Source: an uncultured Clostridia bacterium
Lineage (GTDB): Bacteria > Bacillota > Clostridia > Christensenellales > Borkfalkiaceae
Reading direction: 5' to 3'
DNA length: 16,462 bases
NCBI GenBank assembly: GCA_947630775.1
Contig: CANRIY010000025.1
Span: 1 to 16,462 of the forward strand
Made by a program: the position numbers and the translations under genes
Shown here: positions 1-5,039 of the stretch, in pieces
Numbering within the stretch: position 1 is the stretch's first letter
Layout of the letters: every line of letters starts with the position of its first letter
Notes under the pieces: model-generated
The model's database searches: none
Told to the model about the DNA's origin: nothing
The model's input: only the letters and a program-made list of their open reading frames with translations

Positions 1-95
1 CTCGCTGCCCCTCTTAGGGGAAGTGGCGAACAAAGTGAGCCAAAGGGGTTTCAAAAACCCCTCAGTCGCGCAAGGGCAGCGCGATTGAGAATCAT
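1..95. repeat. Family B palindromic repeat, copy B1 (left edge of window)
   Basis: Noncoding, built from successive hairpins: CCCCT/AGGGG (8-12 with 16-20), AGGGGTTT/AAACCCCT (44-51 with 55-62) and TCGCGC/GCGCGA (66-71 with 79-84). The last hairpin and its flank recur almost unchanged at 16433-16459 (AAGGGCA loop here, AAGGGCG there), and the middle hairpin recurs in altered form at 12967-12987. Dispersed hairpin repeats of this kind resemble REP/MITE-like elements. No coding potential was recognised. The left end is cut by the window, so the full unit is unknown. Confidence 0.65.
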
Positions 96-195
96 TGCCC
101 ACCCCCCTACCCCCCTCCTCGGGAGGGGGCGGCTCGAGGGGGAGCCAAGGGTAGCGCGCCAGCTCCCCTATGAGGGGAGGCCTTGAGGCCGCCCT
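96..195. other. Hairpin-dense noncoding spacer with G/C runs
   Basis: This stretch holds four more inverted repeats: CCCCCTCC/GGAGGGGG (111-118 with 122-129), GGCTC/GAGCC (131-135 with 142-146), CTCCCCT/AGGGGAG (163-169 with 173-179) and GGCC/GGCC (179-182 with 187-190). The CTCCCCT hairpin resembles the outer arm expected of a family B repeat, so this may be the right half of B1 with an insertion in it (inference). The minus strand carries two six-G runs and one three-G run at 98-116. No gene was found. Confidence 0.5.
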
Positions 196-397
196 TCGTT
201 CTGAATTACTTGTCTTAGGCGGAATTCACTTCCGCCGTGTACGACCCAATTTGTCGAACCCCTTCGACTTAATGTCCTGTGAAACAGAAAGGTAGCGGCC
301 GAATCGCTTTTACAAGGCATACGCACTAACCCCTCGCTCGTATTTATTTTTGAGCACGCGCTCCAAGGCGCGGACGAAAAAAGAAATCGAGCGAAAC
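196..397 (+). repeat. Structured ~200-nt repeat, copy R1
   Basis: First of two tandem copies, with a third inverted at 16232-16430. Stems seen: P1 GGCGGAA/TTCCGCC (218-224 with 230-236); P2 GTCGAA/TTCGAC (253-258 with 263-268); a short CTGT-gaa-ACAG hairpin at 277-287; GCC/GGC enclosing an A/T-rich loop (298-300 with 316-318); and outer P5 CGCTCG/CGAGCG (335-340 with 388-393) enclosing CGCGC/GCGCG (357-361 with 368-372). Segments shared with the other copies include TTAATGTC (269-276), CGGCCGAAT, TACAAGGC, AACCCCTCG and TATTTATTTT. Stem sequences differ between copies while pairing is kept. Short ORFs here are translations of the repeat. Confidence 0.8.
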
Positions 398-597
398 CTT
401 CCCAATCCCTGCGCGTGGCGGGGTCTCCCCGCCTAAGCGCACTCAATTTGGTACCCTACGGGAACCTTAATGTCGTGTGAAACAGAAAAGGGACGGCCGA
501 ATTGTAATTACAAGGCAGAAGTCTTAACCCCTCGCTCGTATTTATTTTGAAAGTCCGCCCTACTCGGGCGGACTTCAAAAACAAATCGAGCGAAATC
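398..597 (+). repeat. Structured ~200-nt repeat, copy R2
   Basis: Direct tandem copy of R1, offset by about 198 nt. P1 is GGCGGGG/CCCCGCC (417-423 with 427-433), inside TGCGC/GCGCA (410-414 with 437-441). P2 is GGTACCC/GGGAACC (451 region to 466) with one internal A/A mismatch. P5 is CGCTCG/CGAGCG (533-538 with 587-592). Its apical part is a different and stronger hairpin than in R1: AAGTCCGCCC/GGGCGGACTT (551-560 with 566-575). The copy ends within a few nucleotides of the aspartate kinase stop codon, which is read on the other strand. The apical hairpin lacks a U-tract on either strand, so it is not a standard terminator for that gene. Confidence 0.8.
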
Positions 598-1923
598 TTA
601 CTCTCTGAAAAATTCTTCATATACCGCGCGGACGGTGCGCTCGTAGTTGCAGTTGTCCACACCGACGATGATGTTGAGCTCGGAGGAGCCCTGATCGATC
701 ATGCGCACGTTGACCCCCGCGTTCGCGATCGCGGAAAAGAGGCGCGCCGAAGTACCGACGCTCTTCGCCATGCCGTGCCCCACCACCGCGATGAGCGCGA
801 TATCCGTCATGATATTCATTCTGTCGGGCGAGACCGCGCGCGCGATATCCTCGCCGAGCGATTCGAGAACGCCGCCCGAGACCTGTTCGCTGTCGATGAC
901 GAGGGACATCGTATCGATCCCCGAGGGCAGGTGTTCGAAGGAGATGCTGTGCTTGACGAGCGCTTCCATCACGCGGTACGTAAAGCCGATCTCCGTATTC
1001 ATGAGCGATTTTTCGATATGGATGACCGTAAAATTCTTCTTCCCTGCGATCCCCGTGACGGTGCGCATGGTCTTTGCGCCCGCAAGATAGGCGGCGGTGG
1101 GCAAGATGCGCGTTCCCTCGTCCCCGGGGCGGAAGGTATTTTTGATGTGGATGGGGATATCCGCCTCGCGCACGGGAAAAATGGACTCGCTGTGCAATAC
1201 GCGTGCGCCCATATAACTGAGCTCACGGAGTTCCTTATAGCTGAGTTCTCTGATCCCGCAGGGGCTCGGCACGATCGAGGGGTCGCAGGCGAGAAACCCG
1301 CTCACGTCCGTCCAGTTTTCATACTCGTCCGCGCCGACCGCCCGTGCGACGATCGCGCCCGAGACGTCGCTTCCCCCGCGCGAAAAGGTCTTGACCCGCC
1401 CGTTTGCGTCCTCACCGTAAAAGCCCGCGATCACCGCGCGGCGCTTGTCTTTGAGTGCTTCTTTCAGGAGCTGAAAGGTCTTTCTGCCCACCTTGCCGTC
1501 CGCACCGAACTTCACGACGTCGCGGGCGTCCACAAAGGGAATCCCCAAAAGCTCCGCCATGAGCTTCCCCGTGATAAATTCGCCGCGGGAGAGCGTAAAA
1601 TCCGTGCTCCGCTCCCGTTCGATCTCCTTTGCCGCCGCAAGGAGCAGGGCGCCGACGTCGAAAGAGAGCCCGAGTTCTTCCGCGATGCTTTGAAAGCGCG
1701 CCATGACCTTCCGGTAGGACTCCCCGACACAGCCGCTCTCCGCGACTTCGCGCTGCGTCTCATACAGAAGATCGGTGATCTTGGTATCCCCGCCGAACCG
1801 CTTGCCCGGCGCGGAGACGACGATGTAGCGCCTCGAAGGGTCGGCGTCGATGATGTCGGCAACGCGGCGCATGTTGATCCCGTCCGACATGGACGTGCCG
1901 CCGAATTTGCAGACCTTAATCAT
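598..1923 (-). CDS. lysC: Aspartate kinase (aspartokinase)
   Basis: This cytoplasmic enzyme phosphorylates L-aspartate, the first step of lysine, threonine, methionine and diaminopimelate synthesis. The 441-aa product opens with MIKVCKFGGTS; KFGGTS at residues 6-11 is the family nucleotide/substrate motif. A second kinase block, SRGGSDVSGAIVARA with ENWTDVSGFLACDP after it, lies near residues 180-210. The last ~150 residues (from about 290) match a pair of ACT regulatory domains, as in allosterically inhibited aspartokinases. Length suits a monofunctional enzyme. The ATG overlaps the end of the DUF1015 gene by 8 nt (ATGATTAA), with AGGGAAGGG upstream, so it is probably translated from the cdaA operon mRNA. 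Which amino acid inhibits it cannot be read. lysC is used as a generic symbol. Confidence 0.95.
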   Translation of the reverse strand: MIKVCKFGGTSMSDGINMRRVADIIDADPSRRYIVVSAPGKRFGGDTKITDLLYETQREVAESGCVGESYRKVMARFQSIAEELGLSFDVGALLLAAAKEIERERSTDFTLSRGEFITGKLMAELLGIPFVDARDVVKFGADGKVGRKTFQLLKEALKDKRRAVIAGFYGEDANGRVKTFSRGGSDVSGAIVARAVGADEYENWTDVSGFLACDPSIVPSPCGIRELSYKELRELSYMGARVLHSESIFPVREADIPIHIKNTFRPGDEGTRILPTAAYLAGAKTMRTVTGIAGKKNFTVIHIEKSLMNTEIGFTYRVMEALVKHSISFEHLPSGIDTMSLVIDSEQVSGGVLESLGEDIARAVSPDRMNIMTDIALIAVVGHGMAKSVGTSARLFSAIANAGVNVRMIDQGSSELNIIVGVDNCNYERTVRAVYEEFFRE

Positions 1924-3040
1924 AGCTTATTTCCCTTCCCTCGAGGCAATACCGCCCTTCCTCCTCTCCGCCGAGGCAGAACGTCTCTTCCGCGAGCCCG
2001 CCTTTGAGCGCGGGGAAAAGGTCGTCCCTATCCATATTCATGCGGATGCGGACGGTATTCGCCCCCTTTGCTTCGCGGAATTCCTTCTCGCCGTGCAAAA
2101 AGAGGAGTTTTCCGCCCTTTTCCCCGATATATTCGCGGACCGCCGCATCGACCTCCGCGGCGCACTTGTGCGCGGAAGGGGAGACGTTCAGAATATCCCC
2201 GTCCCGCTTGCACTTCACACGGCGGGAAAAGAAGGCGCAAAAGTCCTCCGCGTCCACGCCCGCCGCCGCCCTGTGGACGGGTTCGAAGGGGACGGCTTCG
2301 TCGCAGAGATTCCAGAGCTCCGCGAGCAAAAAACGTGCGGGATGCGCCTTTAATTCCTTCCTCTTCAGGGAGGGTTTGAGGGCTTCCCAGTGCATCTTCG
2401 CCGCGGCGATCTCGTCATGGCCGTCCGCAACGGCAAACGCGGGCTCCCCGCGGGGCGCGATCTCATCTGCGATGACGTAAGCATCCTCTTCGGGAAGAAA
2501 ATATCCCTTGATCCTGCCTCCCTTTTCCATGAGGCGGAAATCGTAGACCTTCTCGAAGTCCTCTCCGAGAAGCCAGCGGACGGCCTTATTCTTTTTATCG
2601 TGATAATAGAGCGCGACATGCGGGAATTCGAGGATCGCTTCCTTCCGGAGGGCGGCGAGCTCCTTTGCGTGCTCCGTGGGGGGCGCCGTCGCGCGGATGG
2701 CCGCAGGCTGAGAGGGATCGAAAGAATATTGTTCGAGGTCGACCGCGGCAAGGATCCCGCAGCGCGTCCCCGTTTTTCTCTCGCGCTTGACGAAAAGAAA
2801 CCCCAGCCCGAGCCGCTCAAGCTGTTCTTCTTCGAGCGCGTCATACATCGCCCCGCGGATCTCTTCGCCTGTCTTGCCCTCTCCGCCGAGAAAATCAAGA
2901 CAGGAAGGCGCGTTGCCGACGGTTTTTGCAACGCGCTCCCAAAACTCCTGATCGGAAATGTGACTGTCGGCGGAAGGGACCGCCCACGTTTCAAACCCGC
3001 CGCGCGGCAAAAACAGGCGCGGCACTCTCAGACATCTCAT
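1916..3040 (-). CDS. DUF1015 family protein
   Basis: A 374-aa cytoplasmic protein of unknown biochemical role. Family features are a DQEFWERV-like N-terminal block, the acidic/basic FVKRERKTGTRCGILAAVDL segment with IRAT after it, ADGHDEIAAAKMHWEAL near residue 205 (clostridial homologues usually have ADGNHSLATAK here), and HPARFLLAELWNL followed by FEPVHR, which is strongly typical. The frame stays open upstream to 3220, but I chose the ATG at 3038-3040. It gives the family N-terminus (MRCLRVPRLFLP) and overlaps the stop of the preceding 35-codon ORF as ATGA; the upstream extension is only an out-of-frame reading of that ORF. It is the third gene of the operon and overlaps aspartate kinase by 8 nt. 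It is slightly shorter than many homologues. Function unknown. Confidence 0.85.
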   Translation of the reverse strand: MRCLRVPRLFLPRGGFETWAVPSADSHISDQEFWERVAKTVGNAPSCLDFLGGEGKTGEEIRGAMYDALEEEQLERLGLGFLFVKRERKTGTRCGILAAVDLEQYSFDPSQPAAIRATAPPTEHAKELAALRKEAILEFPHVALYYHDKKNKAVRWLLGEDFEKVYDFRLMEKGGRIKGYFLPEEDAYVIADEIAPRGEPAFAVADGHDEIAAAKMHWEALKPSLKRKELKAHPARFLLAELWNLCDEAVPFEPVHRAAAGVDAEDFCAFFSRRVKCKRDGDILNVSPSAHKCAAEVDAAVREYIGEKGGKLLFLHGEKEFREAKGANTVRIRMNMDRDDLFPALKGGLAEETFCLGGEEEGRYCLEGREISYD

Positions 3041-3144
3041 ACGGCGTTGATGATGACGACGCAGACCGCGGCGAGCACGATCGCAAGCAATTTCAGGGGA
3101 ATATGGCTGATAAAGACATTCTTCAAAAATTCCGCAAATTTCAT
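3037..3144 (-). CDS. CdaR/YbbR N-terminal-anchor-like microprotein (35 aa)
   Basis: A 35-codon ORF starting MKFAEFLKNVF and ending VVIINAV, with one hydrophobic segment (about residues 17-33, LKLLAIVLAAVCVVIIN). Its ATG overlaps the cdaA stop as ATGA, and its own TGA overlaps the DUF1015 start as ATGA. Such tight double coupling argues that it is translated. In Firmicutes cdaA is normally followed by cdaR (ybbR), whose product begins with this kind of short basic segment plus one membrane helix and continues into extracellular YbbR domains. Here only the anchor-like part exists and the next reading frame is DUF1015. It could be a CdaR remnant or a dedicated small membrane partner of CdaA; the resemblance rests on position and a short hydrophobic sequence. 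Confidence 0.7.
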   Translation of the reverse strand: MKFAEFLKNVFISHIPLKLLAIVLAAVCVVIINAV

Positions 3145-3971
3145 GATTTCTTACCCTCCGCGTTGAATTCTTTCCAGTAGTACTCTTTGAGGAAGCGCTT
3201 GAGCCCGACGGAATCGACATACCGCGTGATCTCCCCGCGCTTCACATAGGAGACGATGCCCGTCTCTTCGGAGACGATGATGGCGGCGACATCCGCGACT
3301 TCCGTGACGCCGATCCCCGCGCGGTGGCGGGTGCCGTAGTCCTTGGGGAAATCCTTTTGCGTCAGGGGAAGGAAGCACCCCGCCGCCTGTATTTTATCGC
3401 CGTAGATGATCATCGCGCCGTCGTGCAGGGGCGCCTTGGGGATAAAGATCCCCTCGATGAGCTGGCTCGAAATGCTCGCATTCAGAAGGACGCCGCTCTC
3501 GATGATATCCTTGGGAAGGTTTCCGTTGGAGAGCACGATGAGTGCACCCGTATTGCTCTTGGAAAGGTTCTGCACCGCTTTCCCGATGCCCGTGACGTAT
3601 TCGTCCGCGCGCTGGCTCGCCACCGTCTGCTTGACGGGAGAGGCGGAAGTGCGGTGCTGTGCGCTCTTGCCCGCGTTCCAGATCCCGCGCTTGATCTCCA
3701 CCGTGAACAGGATGAGGAAGAAGAGCGACAAAATCAGGACGAAGAGGAAGAACCAGAGAACATCTGTCTTCAAAGAGAACAGCGTGACCGCCCCCATGCA
3801 GAGCATGAGGAAGATATAGACGAAGATGAAGCGCTTCGCATTGTTTTCGTACAGCGTGCGGATCACAAAGTAGATGACAAAGAAAAACAGGATGAGTTCG
3901 ATGACCGTGATCCACTGAAAATCCAGTGCGACGGACTTGATCGAACTCCATATCTCTTGAATGGACCTCAT
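3141..3971 (-). CDS. cdaA: Diadenylate cyclase CdaA (c-di-AMP synthase)
   Basis: A membrane enzyme that condenses two ATP into cyclic di-AMP, the second messenger controlling potassium and osmolyte transport and wall homeostasis. The 276-aa protein has three N-terminal hydrophobic helices (about residues 21-38, 46-66 and 70-92), then a charged linker and a DisA_N/DAC domain (about 115-255). The catalytic DGA motif is at residues 184-186 and RHR at 215-217 within GTRHRAGIG; both are intact. The linker (about 93-120) is basic and Ser/Thr-rich. The start at 3971 is supported by AAGGGAGGGG just upstream and a promoter at 4008-4036. Downstream comes a CdaR-anchor-like microORF instead of full cdaR, and glmM, the usual third gene, is absent from the window. 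Confidence 0.95.
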   Translation of the reverse strand: MRSIQEIWSSIKSVALDFQWITVIELILFFFVIYFVIRTLYENNAKRFIFVYIFLMLCMGAVTLFSLKTDVLWFFLFVLILSLFFLILFTVEIKRGIWNAGKSAQHRTSASPVKQTVASQRADEYVTGIGKAVQNLSKSNTGALIVLSNGNLPKDIIESGVLLNASISSQLIEGIFIPKAPLHDGAMIIYGDKIQAAGCFLPLTQKDFPKDYGTRHRAGIGVTEVADVAAIIVSEETGIVSYVKRGEITRYVDSVGLKRFLKEYYWKEFNAEGKKS

Positions 3972-4007
3972 GCGTCCCCTCCCTTGCCGAAAGAGTCTTT
4001 CTCCATT

Positions 4008-4036
4008 ATTATAGCGGATTTTGTCAGAAAAAGCAA
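4008..4036 (-). promoter_or_regulatory. Sigma-A type promoter for the cdaA operon
   Basis: On the minus strand, TTGCTT (4036-4031), a 17-nt spacer, then a perfect TATAAT (4013-4008). The predicted start is near 4001, about 30 nt before the cdaA ATG. The -35 lies in the 3' arm of the hairpin behind holA, so terminator and promoter are interleaved. Confidence 0.65.
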
Positions 4037-4050
4037 AGTGTTTTGCTTTT
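4029..4050 (-). terminator. A/T-rich hairpin terminator after holA
   Basis: A 9-bp perfect stem AAAAGCAAA/TTTGCTTTT (4029-4037 with 4042-4050) with a 4-nt loop, starting 9 nt after the holA stop. The minus-strand 3' arm ends in TTTT. The stem is weak because it is A/T-rich, so termination may be partial and comEC-holA transcripts could read into cdaA. Confidence 0.5.
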
Positions 4051-4058
4051 ATTTTGCC

Positions 4059-5039
4059 CTATCCGCAAAATATTTTCGCGATTGCCGTAAAAAGCGCCCC
4101 CGATTGGGAGTACCCCCCGCTCCGCGCGCCCGCCGAGAGCGCATAGAGCGCCTCGTAGAGCTCCCGCACCCGCTCCTTCCCGAGCCGCGCCGCCGCCTCG
4201 CGGTTTTTCTGCACCGCATACGGCTTGACGGAGAGCGTTTTCGCGATCTCCGCGTCGCTCCCGCGCATGGAAGAGATCTCGTACAGGGTACGGTAGTGCC
4301 CCGTGAGCGCGGCGAGGACGGAGTATTCGTCGAAGCCCTTCTCCATGAGATCGTGCAGAATTTCGCAGAACGCATTCCCGTTTTTACGGGAAGCCGCCTG
4401 CGTGAGCTCGTAGATCTTGTATTCGGTATCCTTTGCGATCTGCTCCTCGACGATCTTTCTCGTCACCCTTCCCCCCTCTCCGAGAAGAAGGGCGAGCTTT
4501 TCGGTCTCGCGGGACATGCGCGCCGCGTCGCTGTTGCAATACCGCACCATGAGGGAGAGCGCTTCCCCGTCCGCGGAGAGCCCCTTCCGCCGCATGAGCC
4601 CGAAGAGCCACCGCGCAAGCGTCTCCTCGCTCTCGCGCGAACAGTCCACATGGACGATCCCCTTTTTGCGCTTGAGATCGGCGCTCCCCGCCTTCTTGCC
4701 GCCGTTGACGATCACGAGCACGGTACTCGGACATGGGTCATCCAAATACGGTCTGAGGAGCTCCGCTTCCCGTTCGGTGGGATAGAATTCACACACGCGC
4801 ACGAGCCGCTTTTCATCCAGAAAGGGAAGGGTGTTGAGGTCGGCAATGAAGGAAGAGAGCCTGTCCCCCTTCAGCGTTTCGCCCTCGTAGCGGAGATCGT
4901 TGAGGGTGGGCTGGGAAATTGCGCACGCCTCGCGGATGCTTTTGAGCGCATGATCGCGGAAATATGCCTCTTCCCCCTCGATGAGATAGACGGGAGAAAG
5001 CCCCTCCGCAAGACTCTTTGCAAGCTGAACAAATTTCAT
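4059..5039 (-). CDS. holA: DNA polymerase III subunit delta
   Basis: The delta subunit of the clamp loader opens the beta sliding clamp during replication; it acts in the cytoplasm at the replisome. The 326-aa product has the family start MKFVQLAKSL followed by PVYLIEGEEAYFRDHAL. It also has the delta-type AAA+-like domain (to about residue 140) with a non-canonical, Walker-less core (VLVIVNGGKKAG), a central helical domain and a C-terminal collar with VQKNREAAARLG and YALSAGARSG. Length matches the family. Its ATG overlaps the comEC stop as ATGA, a common Firmicutes neighbourhood. No Shine-Dalgarno sequence is visible before the ATG; a strong promoter-like sequence in the comEC 3' end would start transcription about 3 nt upstream. 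Confidence 0.92.
   Translation of the reverse strand: MKFVQLAKSLAEGLSPVYLIEGEEAYFRDHALKSIREACAISQPTLNDLRYEGETLKGDRLSSFIADLNTLPFLDEKRLVRVCEFYPTEREAELLRPYLDDPCPSTVLVIVNGGKKAGSADLKRKKGIVHVDCSRESEETLARWLFGLMRRKGLSADGEALSLMVRYCNSDAARMSRETEKLALLLGEGGRVTRKIVEEQIAKDTEYKIYELTQAASRKNGNAFCEILHDLMEKGFDEYSVLAALTGHYRTLYEISSMRGSDAEIAKTLSVKPYAVQKNREAAARLGKERVRELYEALYALSAGARSGGYSQSGALFTAIAKIFCG

Noticed and set aside
551..576. R2 apical hairpin as the aspartate kinase terminator
   Set aside because: Strong stem but no T-tract follows it on either strand, and it sits at a variable position of the repeat. It may still slow transcription.
1..600. CRISPR array or tRNA cluster in the left noncoding region
   Set aside because: No short direct repeats with regular spacers and no cloverleaf; the repeated units are ~200 nt and structured differently.
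168..662. Small minus-strand ORFs at 168-446 (92 aa) and 456-662 (68 aa)
   Set aside because: They are translations of repeats R1 and R2. Their shared peptide (FLFSSAPW, KINTSEG) also appears from R3 in the other ORF at 16078-16302, they lack ribosome binding sites, and the copies diverge in a way that preserves stems rather than protein.
547..2007. Plus-strand 486-aa ORF antisense to aspartate kinase
   Set aside because: Shadow frame of a GC-rich gene; composition is Arg/Asp/His-rich with no recognisable domain, and the opposite strand encodes a clear aspartokinase.
1916..3220. Longer 434-aa version of the DUF1015 protein
   Set aside because: The first 60 residues are an out-of-frame reading of the CdaR-like microORF and the cdaA end; the family N-terminus and the ATGA coupling start at 3040.
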